Source of the DNA: Phytophthora quininea
Taxonomy: Eukaryota; Oomycota; Peronosporomycetes; Peronosporales; Peronosporaceae
Assembly (NCBI GenBank): GCA_011947345.1
Contig: JAAVTG010000364.1
Coordinates: 1 to 46,186, forward strand
Direction: 5' to 3'
DNA: 46,186 nucleotides
Shown: positions 20,891 through 30,383 of the stretch, one piece after another
Numbering within the stretch: the first letter of the stretch is position 1
Layout: the number at the start of each line of letters is the position of its first letter
The notes under the pieces: model-generated
The model's input: only the letters and a program-made list of their open reading frames with translations
The model's database searches: none
Told to the model about the DNA's origin: nothing
Position numbers and translations under genes: made by a program

Positions 20891-21529
20891 AACCTGGTCA
20901 TGCAATCGTGCAAGACGTCGTGGCGTCTCCGGTCTAGCCAGAGCTGGTCTGCGTCATTTGGAGCGCTGGGCGACTTACAAACAGTTTCAATCAGTAATCA
21001 CCAGTGTTTTATACTGTCCATCTCCGTGTTTTATTGGGTGATGTCTATATTTCTAAAAGATGGCTATATCAACCATACTGGAAGCAAGTGTTGACAGATG
21101 TACCAGTTCGTTTCTAACTGGTGGTACCGTCAAAGGGTCGCTGATTGGCGACAAGCGCCACCTACTCGCAGAATAGAAAGTATCAATAGAAACGCTTTCG
21201 TTACGAATAGAAAAGTAGCGCGACCTTCGATCAAGTGTCGACAAACATACAAAATCTCTCCTAAACGACCAAGGTCGTTGCTCTTCGCGGGCGTTTTCTA
21301 ACGCGGCCGATCAATGATGTGCGATAGGTTCAGGACAAAAATACCGTTGACAACGGCGCTATTAATACCTTTCCAAGGCACTTTCGTTGGGAGTGTCCAT
21401 ATCAATTTTTGGCACATGACACGGCCGGCTACAGCTGCCACCATACAGCCTGCAAGTCTAAGTGAGGTCAATGCTAAAAATGCTCAACTTTCACAAAGAT
21501 CTCCGACGAACCACTACAAGAATCAATAG
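20891..21529. other. Spacer with possible solo-LTR-like segment
   Basis: No gene was recognised. A hairpin at 21100-21127 (GTACCAGTT pairing with AACTGGTGGTAC) sits inside a stretch that starts TGTTGACAG (about 21089) and ends TGTCGACAAACA (about 21249). The TG...CA borders are compatible with a small solo LTR, but no target duplication is clear. A 71-codon plus frame (21314-21529) shows no motif. Confidence 0.25.
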
Positions 21530-21550
21530 CTCTCAGCTTCTAGCTGAGAG
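21530..21550. repeat. 9-bp-arm hairpin abutting a hAT end fragment
   Basis: The arms CTCTCAGCT and AGCTGAGAG flank a TCT loop. It lies immediately before the hAT TIR fragment at 21551, so may mark a rearrangement junction. Confidence 0.7.
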
Positions 21551-21643
21551 AACAGATCGGTTGTAAAGTTATTTTTATCAGTACATTTAGGAAAAGGGAA
21601 ACTAATTAAAACGGAGCTGGGGCGGGCTGGCTGCGCCGCAAAG
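21551..21643 (-). repeat. Fragment of the long-TIR hAT end
   Basis: It matches the outer ~95 bp of the hAT TIR at 6014-6115 (inverted), from AACAGATCGG to GCTGCGCCGCAAAG. It stops exactly in the AAA loop of the terminal hairpin, and the second arm is missing. It is followed without a gap by the 173-bp repeat. Confidence 0.78.
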
Positions 21644-21815
21644 TTCTGTCCATGGATTGAGAGCTTGTCGATTTCGAGCTTCCGTCGAGTCCTGGCCATC
21701 GGAAGTCGCTAGGAAACGCAGCGTCATTCGCGATGCCTACCGGTTACAGTGCTGGGTGATACAAGACATCGTGAGGGTGCTGTCGAGCACACTCACCGAC
21801 ATTCCTCTTCCCGTG
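21643..21815 (+). repeat. 173-bp duplicated segment, copy A
   Basis: By eye it is identical, in inverse orientation, to 32434-32606. It starts GTTCTGTCCATGGATTGAG and ends ATTCCTCTTCCCGTG. One frame is open through both copies (SWPSEVARKRSVIRDAYRLQ then CWVIQDIVRVLSS), but the flanking reading differs in each, so the segment may be part of an unknown element and not a gene. Confidence 0.85.
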
Positions 21816-22196
21816 CAGGCATCGGACAATATCCATTGTATATGGATTGTTGTTGAGACGCTCGACACAATCAATATTGGAACAATGTCAATTTCCTGGG
21901 AAAACAATTGCAATGCATCGATCTAATTGTGTTTCTTGTCGTTGAAGTGTCTGTGAAGTCTTGGTTGACGAGTTGGCAGAGGCATAAATTACCACGTCTG
22001 CGGTCTCGAGGTTCGAGGAAGTGGGAGAGCACGAGCGAGGTTTTTGCTAGACGACGGCGCGCTCCAGCTCACACTTTTCAACCCCCACGACAGCCCCGCA
22101 TCGAACCCTCCACTAACCACGTTACTATCGTAAGCAGCCTCGTCTCGAATCACTCGCGCAAGCCTGTTCCACCAACGATGTCGATCAGCTCGGCGT

Positions 22197-22694
22197 TTGC
22201 TCCCCAAGCCTCCAGAAGAAACCAGCACTATCCATCGGCTTTTGCGCTCCACAGAAGAGGAATCGATTAATTCTGGTAGCGCTTGTGTCTCCGGAGAGCC
22301 CAGCACCAAGCGCAAACACAGAAAATCTGAATCGACCCGCCCAGGCACTTCAAAGAAGAAGCGCACCTATGCTTCCAGTGTTCGTGCACCAACGCCTGCA
22401 AGTCCGAGTGATGTACGTCGAAACGAGGCAGTAGTCGCGCCTACCATCAGACGCCGCAGATCACCTGGGGAAGTCAAACCATCTATCGAAGAGAGATCCA
22501 AGTCCAGAGAGGAAGACCGCTCGAAATACATCGAATTGTCTTGGTTTCCTGCTCAGGGCTTCGCATCAGCGGAGATACAAGCTGTATCAGTGATACTGAT
22601 ACAAAGGCCACAATCGCATCACGAGAGTGAGTTTGATGTTCGAACATTCTGTAATGAACTCTTGAGGTCCTCCTGTTCCTGGAGTAGCCGCTAG
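22197..22694 (+). CDS. Basic Ser/Arg-rich ORF, unrecognised
   Basis: The 165-codon open frame is rich in Ser, Arg, Lys and Glu (RKSESTRPGTSKKKRTYASS, RRRSPGEVKPSIEERSKSR). Such low-complexity basic stretches occur in retroelement gag proteins and in nuclear proteins. An overlapping frame at 21908-22270 may supply an N-terminal part. It ends just before another LINE leader at 22738. No domain was recognised, and an overlapping minus frame (21989-22366) is also open, so coding status is uncertain. Confidence 0.25.
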   Translation: MLPKPPEETSTIHRLLRSTEEESINSGSACVSGEPSTKRKHRKSESTRPGTSKKKRTYASSVRAPTPASPSDVRRNEAVVAPTIRRRRSPGEVKPSIEERSKSREEDRSKYIELSWFPAQGFASAEIQAVSVILIQRPQSHHESEFDVRTFCNELLRSSCSWSSR

Positions 22695-22737
22695 CTCATG
22701 TGCTGACCCTGCGTTGGATCCGATGGGCCGTCCGTCA

Positions 22738-23140
22738 CTAACTTCAACACCGTTAACAACTACTGGCCGACAGAGAACCAACTGGGCTCCTGTGCCGGTG
22801 CGTGCCCTGGCCGACACTGCCACCTATTTATTATCCTTTCTCGACAACAACTGTCCTGCCTGCTCTCAACCTTGCAGCCCTTGGCACCTCGCGAAGCGAA
22901 TTCCCTGCACGCCTGTCCTTACCACTTGGAACACACTGGCCCCTTACATCGCAGTACGGAGACTCGAAGACACACTGGTCTCCTTCCGTTCGTTCGGTCC
23001 ACGCTAGCACCATTCTGCACAGCCACCGCTGGCATCAACAACACCAACCGCCCTTCCTGCCTGCACGTCACCTTGCAGTCCTTGACAGTATCAATTGCCG
23101 CAACGCCGGTCACGGGTCGGTCGACTGTTCCCGCTTCAGC
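22738..23140 (+). repeat. LINE leader, copy 3 (longest)
   Basis: The first 200 bp match 14163-14362 and the next 220 bp match 20655-20890. It therefore joins the two other copies into one leader and shows that the full-length LINE at 14.2 kb diverges from it at the point where ORF1 approaches. No ORF1 or ORF2 follows this copy. Confidence 0.75.
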
Positions 23141-23314
23141 GTCCACCGTCGAGACTACCACCGTCGTTCACTGTTGGCTTCCAACTGCTGCTTCCGTCTG
23201 ACGTCCACCGTTGTCACCACCGTCGACGTCCACCGAGTCCTTACATCCGATGTCCACCGATAACTTCCTGCTTGCTGTCGTCGGTTGCCGCACTTCTGTC
23301 GTCACCTTCTGTTG

Positions 23315-23480
23315 CTTGCCCTTGTCGCTGCCGATTCGAGACTACTTGCTCACGTTGCTACGCATTCGACACTTGTTCTCGTCGCTGCCGATTGGAGACT
23401 TGTTCTCGTCGCCGCCAATTCAAGACTTGTCCTCGTCGCCGCCGATTCGAGACTTGTCCTCGTCGCTGCCGATTCGAGAC
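23315..23480 (+). repeat. 27-bp tandem repeat, about six units
   Basis: The unit begins ACTTGTTCTCGTCGCTGCCG and ends with GATTCGAG. Unit starts are at about 23344, 23371, 23398, 23425 and 23452, with a partial unit before and after. The period is a multiple of three and all frames stay open, giving nine-residue peptide repeats, but no surrounding gene was recognised. It follows a LINE leader. Confidence 0.8.
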
Positions 23481-23706
23481 TGCCAGATCTCGTCGCTCAA
23501 ACCCAACGCGACCTTTACCATCGGTCGCCCCCAAGTCGCAACCGCCCAACAATTATTGATTGTCGTTCAGACGCATCTCGGTGTCGCTGCCACCAGGTCT
23601 ATTACAATTCAATCGCATGTATCAATATCATCATGATACTCTTGATACAGCATCAATACCTAGCTATCTTGCTGACATTGCAGTAGTCTTTTGTACTTTT
23701 GCCTGT

Positions 23707-23710
23707 TTAA
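23707..23710. repeat. TTAA target-site duplication, left
   Basis: TTAA lies immediately outside the left terminal repeat of the piggyBac-like element and is matched by TTAA at 26022-26025. TTAA duplication is the hallmark of piggyBac integration. Confidence 0.9.
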
Positions 23711-23765
23711 TCTTTATCCCCCAGGTCAAAAGCCTACCGGTAGCAAGGGAGAGAGCCTACCCGTA
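23711..23765 (+). repeat. piggyBac left terminal and subterminal repeats
   Basis: The 13-bp TIR is followed by CTACCGGTAG (about 23739) and CCTACCCGTAG (about 23758). These are the probable transposase-binding sites. Confidence 0.75.
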
Positions 23766-23829
23766 GCCTGGAGGTTAGTTTGTTATCTATAGAAGTTTGT
23801 ATTGAAAGTCATATGCTTAGTAGAAAAAG

Positions 23830-25846
23830 TCATATTGAAGATGACGAAAGATGTGCACTGTAGCATGCTCGGTCGGATCGAGGCCCACAAATGCCGAAGA
23901 AGATGTCTTGAGCGACGTCAGAGCACTTAGCGCAATAATAAGACGCCTTCTTCTTGCATACACCGCACTTTCGTTGAGGCCGCTTGCCTTGAAGACGCAT
24001 TGCTGCGTATTGGGGAAGCTCGATGAACGGTTTGATGTGGTGGTCTGGAGCTCCTCAACACTGCCTTCAGAATCTCCATCTCCATTATGTGTTGACCTTG
24101 CAGTCTCGAACTCGTTGAATATCAATTGGTGAGCTAGCTGTGAGGCAAAGTCATTGAAGTCGACGTTGCCGGCATTTTCTGTGTCGTAGCGGTACGCCAA
24201 ATACGCGTCAACTACCACCATGCCAAGGATAGTGCTAAATAATCGATGTGTCCAATTGCGGGTGATCCACTCACGCTCAATCGCTAAGCTGCCTTGTCGA
24301 TAGTGATCGTGAATATCAATCGTAGAGAACTTAGAGAAAAACAGCTCCATCATTTGCGGACGAGAAATTACTTTTTCATACCGTAGCGTTTCGTAAATCC
24401 CCTCTCGATTTATCAGTCGATGACGCGGTCGTACTGAATCTGTACCTGGCAATGTTGTGCCGCGATTGGAAATGATAGTCTTTGGCTTTCGATCTGCCCA
24501 GCACATTGCGTACATTTTGTTTCCGAGATCTGTAGTACTTTCATACACTTTGAATGAGCCTCGCGGAGGAGTAGTTTCGAACCAATTTGTCAATGCCTGC
24601 TTTGGATATTCGACAGTAGCAGTCTTTACCATGCCCATAAAATATAGGCCAAGATGTGCTTCAAGCTGAACTAGTGTCTTGACTGAAGCAAATGCACTGT
24701 CAGCAACTATGGTACGTCCACTCCCCTTGTACGGCGCTGCAAGCCTGAGGACGACAGCGGTACCTTCGCCGTACTCACGGTAATACTGCTTTGCACGCTG
24801 GCGGCCTTTACCTTCAACCAGTTCCAGACCAAGGAGCACGCCGCTCTCGCCGTCAGCAATCGACTTCAACTCCGTGCCTTTGCCTTCTGGTTTTCGTGCA
24901 ATTTTAGTTTTATGAGGTAGACCGTCGTGACAGTATTTCCCTTCTCTGCCTTTCCAAGCGCTCATACACTCGTCAACACATAGCAGATTACCAGGCGAAA
25001 CAAAGTTTTTCGTCTTGCATTGAATCCGTCAACCACTAAACGTATCGGCTTCCAGGGATCGTCACTAAGGTACCCATCAGAAAATGACATGCACATGCAG
25101 TTCATTATCTGCTCAAAGCAATGACGAGACATCCCAAATCGCTGTCCGAAGCACGGTGGCGTACCAATGAAGCCATCTCTAGCTTCAGTTTCCCAGTAGA
25201 CTCGTACCGGCCCAGGTCTTGGCTCCAACGCCATTGCGAGACGAAGACCAATCCATTTGAACCAGTCACCTGCTTTGATCGTGCGGTGGCGTCTACTAGA
25301 GAGGCTTTCGTTCGTGTACTGTAGTGTGGCCTCCATGATCTGCATGGGATACATCAAGTAAAAGTACGAGGCAAATGACTTCTCCAACAGTGTAGTAAAC
25401 AAAAATCTAGTTGGCCGCGGCTGAACCTGTGAGCCTCGATCAAAGAGAATAGCTGTGCATGGTGTCCATCGCCTTGAATGCGTCAGCACTGCGTCATCTT
25501 CGTCAGCTTCATCAGAATCCATCTCGTTTTCGCTCGTGGACTCGTCACTAGATGAGCTCTCCAGTTCCATGACTAGAGAAGCATTAGAAGCTTGCAACAA
25601 GCTTTGAAAGGTAGTGTTGGACGGGTCATCGATGAGCACGGGCTGGTCTTCAGCTGGTCGACCTGACATGGATGACGCTGCGAGCTCAATAGCTCTCGCA
25701 GCAACGGTCTCAGTAGCGCCAGTAGCCCACGTGACATCGTACTTGTTCTGTCTCGAGCCCGTACGCACTGCACGGACGACGCCCACCTTTCCCGCAAGGC
25801 GCTTCGTCTTGCCTCGAACCCGGCTTCCGACATGGAATTTGGCCAT
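23830..25846 (-). pseudogene. piggyBac-like transposase (DDE_Tnp_1_7), two frameshifts
   Basis: The start is MAKFHVGSRVRGKTKRLAGK at 25846. The first ~50 residues look like a small beta-barrel (Tudor/KOW-like), followed by an acidic linker (about residues 95-115). DDE-domain landmarks: SFASYFYLMYPMQIMEATLQ, FGMSRHCFEQIMNCM, VDECMSAWKGREG (first catalytic Asp), IVADSAFASVKTLVQ (second) and TIDIHDHYRQGSLAIE with NWTHRLFSTILGM (third). A one-base loss in an A-run near 25010 splits the gene just before the first Asp, so the halves overlap as ATGA at 24962-24965. A second shift near 24000 puts the C-terminal Cys-rich domain (KCGVCKKKASYYCAKCSD, GICGPRSDRACYSAH) in another frame, ending at 23830. 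About 670 residues if intact. The call is firm; the enzyme is disabled unless the indels are sequencing errors. Confidence 0.85.
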
Positions 25847-25961
25847 GCTACACTGCGAGGATGGAGCGAAAAACTAACTCTGGCTATCTGCGGCGCTTCA
25901 GGAACAAGGTGAGCAGCTTAAAACGATCGCATCCAGCTTCTATTCCTGGAAAACTAACTTT

Positions 25962-26021
25962 TCGGTTGAGCCTACCCGTAGGATGGAGAGCCTACCGGTA
26001 GACGATTTGGGGGATAAAGAT
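25962..26021 (-). repeat. piggyBac right terminal and subterminal repeats
   Basis: It mirrors the left end: GCCTACCCGTAG (about 25971), CTACCGGTAG (about 25993) and the 13-bp TIR at 26009-26021. Spacing between the motifs differs slightly from the left end, as is usual for piggyBac. Confidence 0.75.
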
Positions 26022-26025
26022 TAAA
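26022..26025. repeat. TTAA target-site duplication, right
   Basis: This is the partner of 23707-23710. Confidence 0.9.
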
Positions 26026-26049
26026 GGTGAATAAGCTATCTATCCGTGA

Positions 26050-27002
26050 GAGTTACGTTCGTGTCGTCCACATGTGGTGCATGGGTTTCGGGGTATTGTT
26101 TTCTGGCGGATCAAAACCAAATGTTTGCAGCACGCAGACCACAGTAGCGCGGTTGCAATGAAGCTCATGTGCGTGTTGGTAGAGGAATTGGTAGTGCATC
26201 TTGAACGAGTCCAGCAGATTGAGAGTATTTGGCACTTCAGCTGTTGTTTCCTGGAAATGAATGTCGTTCCTGAGCCGCCATGTTGCATGAAACACAATCG
26301 CTGTGTAGATCCTCCATAGAAGTATCAGTTCTTCGTGCTCACTTCTCCAGTTCCTACAGAGGTCTTGCAATCTTGGGAAGAGTCGCAGTCTCCAGCTTAG
26401 ATCGACGCAAAAGAACCTCGACCACCGGCTCCATAGTTCGCTCCACATTGGTTCTAATGACGGGCACGTGAAAAACAGTGTTCTACCGTTTCGATCTCCT
26501 GGCATTCCGGACGAACGCAGTTTTGGATGGTAGGATGTAGTTCTCTGAGGAAGTATAGTCGTGAACCGACTGTGAGGTCTCCGAAGCACATTCGTACTAT
26601 CACATCATGAATAACTGGCAGTAGATATCCACGTAGAGAAATCACACTGGACAAGGTCTCATGAATCCTTTGTCGAGGACACCCCAGGTCTTCCATCGGA
26701 TGATGCATCAACCCCGGAACTTGCTGGAGAATCACCTTCCAATCTTGCGATCGCAAATTTGGGAAGAATCGCGTAGATGGTTCGGTTGGGAGACAGCTGC
26801 TTACCTTGATTCCAATTATTGGCAGTGAATTCGTACTTCTTACTTCCTGCATTCCTCCTTCGTCCGGATGCGGTAGTAAGCGATGAAATATTCGGCTCAT
26901 TTGATGGTAGAGCACGAAGATGTCATGCGGAAGCACTTTCGTCCCAAGTATTGGATGAATCTCGGAGCAGACGTCCGTGAAAATGCCGTTCAAGACGGCC
27001 AA
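26050..27002 (-). pseudogene. 5'-truncated LINE ORF2 C-terminus
   Basis: Minus-strand reading in two overlapping frames (26454-27002, then 26053-26589). It matches the C-terminal part of ORF2 of the 14.2-kb LINE in order and wording: RFFPNLRSQDWKVILQQ corresponds to the earlier RFFPNLKSQDWDKLL, RGYLLPVIHDVIVRMCFGDL to RQFLVPVIHDVMLRMFFGDL, IETVEHCF to IEIVEHCFFSCP, and RIYTAIVFHATWRLRNDIHF to RVHTAIAFHATWRLRNDILF. Divergence of about a third of residues marks a separate LINE lineage. RT and endonuclease are absent, typical of 5'-truncated insertion. One frameshift lies inside the zinc-finger region. The piggyBac element sits just beyond its 3' end. Confidence 0.75.
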
Positions 27003-27509
27003 TCGCGATTGGCACCCAGAAAAGTCGGTAAAACATGTTTTGCCGGTTCCCGAAAGAGCGCCCGAAAGGCGTTTATCCCTGACCTCAGGGGCTTTGCCGG
27101 ACTATTGGGCTTCGCGTATCCAGAACCTGAAATTCAGGTAACTTGCTCCACCAAATTGGGGGACCAATTATCCTGGGATGTGAGCCAAAAGGTGTCCAAA
27201 ATCAGTTTGCCGATGTGTGCACATTGGTGGCTGGAAGTGGTCTGTCCATCATAAGTCTTGTTATGATGCACTGGTTCCCTCCATATTGCACTCCAACCAC
27301 AGTAAGTCGCTTTTCAATCCTTCTATCGCGGTAAAAATCAAATCCCCGACGTCTTGAACTGCAAATCAAGCTGCTGTCAAGTCACGTTACTTACTAGCTC
27401 GTTTGCCCTACGTACAGAAGTCTCATCATTCGTACTGTTCTGGCATTTCGTCAGATAAAGTATCCGTAGATGACAGCTCCACAATCCAATTTGCCACAAC
27501 CCCGTCCAG
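27003..27509. other. No recognised gene
   Basis: An open plus frame at 27143-27334 includes LVAGSGLSIISLVMMHWFPP and may be protein-derived, but I cannot place it. The rest is spacer. Confidence 0.25.
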
Positions 27510-27713
27510 ATGAAGACCGCCAGTACTTTCACGGCCGCTGCCACCGTACTTGTCTCCTCCATCGTTTGCATCGTTCACGCTGGTATCGTGCGAGAGCTCA
27601 TCATCGGGGAAGATATCGTTCCCATGGACACAAAGACGTACACTGCCGGTCTACGCTCCACTCCCGACGGCACCAACTTGTGTGGCGGGTGGAGCATGCA
27701 TATTGGAAGGTGA
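27510..27713 (+). pseudogene. Secreted trypsin-like protease / glucanase-inhibitor-like N-terminal fragment
   Basis: Start MKTASTFTAAATVLVSSIVC, a classical signal peptide of about 24 residues with a hydrophobic core and probable cleavage after VHA. The mature start GIVRELIIGEDIVPMDTKTY followed by TAGLRSTPDGTNLCGG corresponds to the beginning of an S1 (trypsin-like) fold as in oomycete trypsin-like proteins and glucanase inhibitor proteins. These secreted proteins include catalytically dead inhibitors of plant endoglucanases. After LCGG the family continues with the catalytic-His region; here the reading changes to unrelated sequence and stops at 27713. His, Asp and Ser of the triad are all missing, so it is a truncated gene. 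Whether the parent was an active protease or an inhibitor cannot be told. Confidence 0.5.
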
Positions 27714-29592
27714 TTAACAGGATCCAGATAACACCAGATTCAATTCATGAGCACTGTGCTGCCTTAGCCACAATCACGATTTTATTGAAATCAACAGACG
27801 ACGATTTTCAAACGCTAGAACACCTGAGAGGATCGGTAGGAGAGCGTCTTTAGGGAATGCCAAGACCTACAGATAATCGAATGTAGAGACCAGAGCACGG
27901 TTGGTGGAGAGGACAGCATCAGTCGCGATTATTCTCTTTAGATGCGAAGGTAGTAGGCCATGGTAGGAATATCTACGTGGAGCGGATGTTAGTGTTCACC
28001 GAGTAATCGGAAGTATCGAGTAAGTAACTCAATATACCATACAAATAATAAGAAAAACGCGCTTTTCGTCAGGATGGGCGTCAGGCCTCGATCCCCACAG
28101 CCACAGGATCTACAACTTGAATGACCCATTGGCGCGGAAGTTCCATGAGTTGTACAGGCGCGGACATAGCACGACTACGTAGTGATCTCCGGGCTTAAGA
28201 TGCGTAGGCAATATACAACACCAGTATTTTCTTGCTGTTTGCAAAAGAAAATTTCTAGTTGAGTTGAAATGATATGATTAACTAGTTAGCGGATTCTCTC
28301 GTCTGGAAAAAGAAAATTTCTAGCGTTGCTGGCTTTTGGCGATGGAGCGTGTCGCAGTCGTGTATAAATCACAGCGGCGTGCGCGTCGTTCGTGATGCAC
28401 TTGCTTCTCGGCGTGCATTTTAAGTTTTATAGCGCAAATGTGCTTGGCAAATGCAACGTAACCACGAAGGAAAAGTCGATTTGAGTTCTGGCTGCGCTTC
28501 AAATGTTCGAAGAGCTGGCTCAAGAGTCGACCATCATCATTTTCGTGCTGCACACGTGCTGCAGCTGTGTCCAAGGTGCGAGACAACGCAGTTCGCTCCA
28601 CATTCGACGACCTGTGCGCAATCAATTTGTAATCACTGAATCAATTGCTGCTTGCTTCGAGTCACGGACGATCACGACGTTGAAGGGAGAGGAATTGGCA
28701 GCATGCTGAGCAGTTGAATGGCAGGATCCAAGTGACCAAGGCGAACGTCAGAGGCAAATTCACAACTACCGAGGCAGAATGCCAGATTAACGCTGAAATG
28801 TTCTATTCATTCAGGAGAGGGGCGAAACTAAAGACTCGCTTGTTACATAGGTGAAACTGCTTTTCGCCAGTTGGGCTCGTCGAAAACTGCTATTGGTAGC
28901 ACAAAATATGCTTCCTGCAGCACCCGGCGAAAATGACGATAGTTGTCACGTTACCGGTAGCTGCGAATGTCGAAGTTTCATGTTCCCCAGTTACTGCAGA
29001 TGCTACAGTGTAGATAAAGATCGTCGCGCAGTTTTGTGGACGCGGGGTGTATAAGTTCTTCTATTTCAGCACCGTTGGGTCGGCCGCGTCGTAAAACCTT
29101 TTGCCGTTGGAACCGGCTTGACACCCAGTCTTGCGAGAAGCGAGTCTTTGCTTTCGCCTCTCTTCAGTGCGGTAAGCATCTCCAGCAAAGGCTGCAGCGA
29201 AGAACACGGTGCAAGCCTGACGCTTGAGAAACTGAAATGACCCGCGTGCCGGTTTGGGGCAGATAACTAGACAAGCACAACTTGGTGCTGTTTTGTGGCG
29301 TGGGTACCCAATCGGAGAGTTTCTCAAAACTTGGTTGCATTCGCGGATTTACAAGCTAGGGGTCACCCCTAGAACTGTAGGGGTGGAATCGAGGTGGGTG
29401 GTCTCAAATCGCTCTACAGAAGGCCTTATACGAAGTGTGACGGACATTACAAAGTTGACTGGGGATTCAAATCCAGAAGGAAGAATACGGAGGATCAGAA
29501 GGCACCTAAAGACTTTAGTTAGGTCACCTGATACGGTTATCGTAAGGCACATTCTCGACGGACATGGTTTGCAAACATTATCACTTCGAGTG
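27714..29592. other. 1.9-kb stretch without recognised genes
   Basis: Several open frames of 60-115 codons occur on both strands (28320-28625 minus, 29061-29327 minus, 29254-29598 plus), none with a nameable motif. A 16-bp direct repeat AAAAGAAAATTTCTAG occurs at 28243 and 28308. The plus frame 29254-29598 is basic and open up to the hAT element at 29601; it may have been interrupted by that insertion. Confidence 0.3.
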
Positions 29593-29600
29593 ATCTGACG
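29593..29600. repeat. 8-bp target-site duplication, left (ATCTGACG)
   Basis: Identical to 30384-30391. An 8-bp duplication is diagnostic for hAT integration. Confidence 0.88.
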
Positions 29601-30383
29601 CAGGGGTCCGCACTATTGATTGTGATTGCGAGATTGCCAATATTGTCAATCACAATATGAGATTGTGCCGAGATCGACAATCACAATCTCAGATTTCCCC
29701 TAAGCCCGAGAAGGTTTTACTGCAGCTGGAGCCGATCGACCACGCTTACCTTGCATTCCACCAACAATCCGCTTGAAATCGAGCCCACGAGGAAAACCTC
29801 AACGCGTTTTCGCGCCATTTCGGTCTGCAAAGCTTGTACTGAGAGATAGCTAGAGGTTGTTTCCTGACCATTAACCAATTTTCCACCTCCGAAGATAACT
29901 ACTGTACCAGCCGCACGCCATGAAGAACGCTGAGATTGTCAAAATACTCAACAAGAACCCCACACCAACGGAGAGAACGTGCACACTCTGCAACGAAGTG
30001 GTGAAGCAACGGAAGGGAGCCGGCTACAAGAACCTGATCACGCACTTGGAAAATCATCACGCTGGGTTTGAATCGGTAGCTGAGGAGTGCATGACAAAGA
30101 ACTGCCTGCCAATTAGCACTATGTCCACAAAGACGCTGCTGACACGTACGGGTGGGTGAAACTGGTTGCGTTGAAGAATTCCCTTTTCGCACGTGGAAGA
30201 TCCCATCACTCGCGGACGTGTCGAAGGCTATTGAGTGAGCCAGCCGCGTTAGCGATGCAGGAGTTGTGTAGATATAGACAGTAGATAGCAATACCCAGGT
30301 CGGAGATTGATGAGATTGCAATATGAGATTGTTCCAGCCCGAAGCAGACAATCAATATACAATCTAAATTGTCGGACCTCTAG
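29601..30383 (+). mobile_element. Small non-autonomous hAT element (783 bp)
   Basis: The left end is CAGGGGTCCGCACTATTGAT. The right end, read inward, is CTAGAGGTCCGACAATTTAG, an imperfect TIR with one extra base. A perfect 8-bp duplication ATCTGACG flanks both ends. Both subterminal regions are dense in GATTGT/ACAATC motifs (for example 29620-29690 and 30310-30365), which probably bind the transposase. The interior keeps only the N-terminal zinc-finger ORF of a transposase, so it depends on another copy for movement. This family differs from the long-TIR hAT. Confidence 0.85.
29920..30159 (+). CDS. BED-type zinc finger ORF inside the small hAT element
   Basis: The 79-residue ORF begins MKNAEIVKILNKNPTPTERT. 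It contains one BED finger, CTLCNEVVKQRKGAGYKNLI then THLENHH, which gives a C-x2-C pair and a His pair about 18 residues later. This is the DNA-binding domain found at the start of hAT transposases. The usual continuation (a YGWVKLV-like segment) is visible only in another frame after the stop (about 30150-30210), then disappears. As it stands it could encode a free DNA-binding domain able to recognise the element's own ends, but it has no catalytic core. Expression is unknown; it may equally be a decaying remnant. Confidence 0.5.
   Translation: MKNAEIVKILNKNPTPTERTCTLCNEVVKQRKGAGYKNLITHLENHHAGFESVAEECMTKNCLPISTMSTKTLLTRTGG

Larger units (their letters stand above)
23711..26021 (-). mobile_element. 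piggyBac-like DNA transposon with both ends intact
   Basis: The 2,311-bp element is flanked by TTAA on both sides. The 13-bp perfect terminal inverted repeats (TCTTTATCCCCCA) are at 23711-23723 and 26009-26021. Both ends also carry subterminal copies of the palindrome CTACCGGTAG and of CCTACCCGTAG. One transposase gene fills the interior on the minus strand. The ends look competent, but the transposase has two frameshifts. It lies close to the 3' end of a minus-strand LINE fragment. Confidence 0.88.

Noticed and set aside
21989..22366. Minus-strand 125-codon ORF
   Set aside because: Its Ser/Arg-rich composition mirrors the plus-strand frames on the opposite strand and no domain is visible.
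25000..25020. Programmed -1 frameshift site joining the two piggyBac frames
   Set aside because: The A-run has five A residues (CGAAAAACT), one too few for a canonical A AAA AAC slippery site, and the overlap is better explained by a one-base deletion or sequencing error. A second shift near 24000 also speaks against programming.
28243..28323. 16-bp direct repeat AAAAGAAAATTTCTAG as a target-site duplication
   Set aside because: The 49 bp between the copies has no inverted ends or coding, and the length does not suit a known transposon class. It is more likely a small local duplication.
29455..29480. tRNA-like T-loop phrase (GGATTCAAATCC)
   Set aside because: No acceptor stem, D-arm or anticodon arm can be folded around it.
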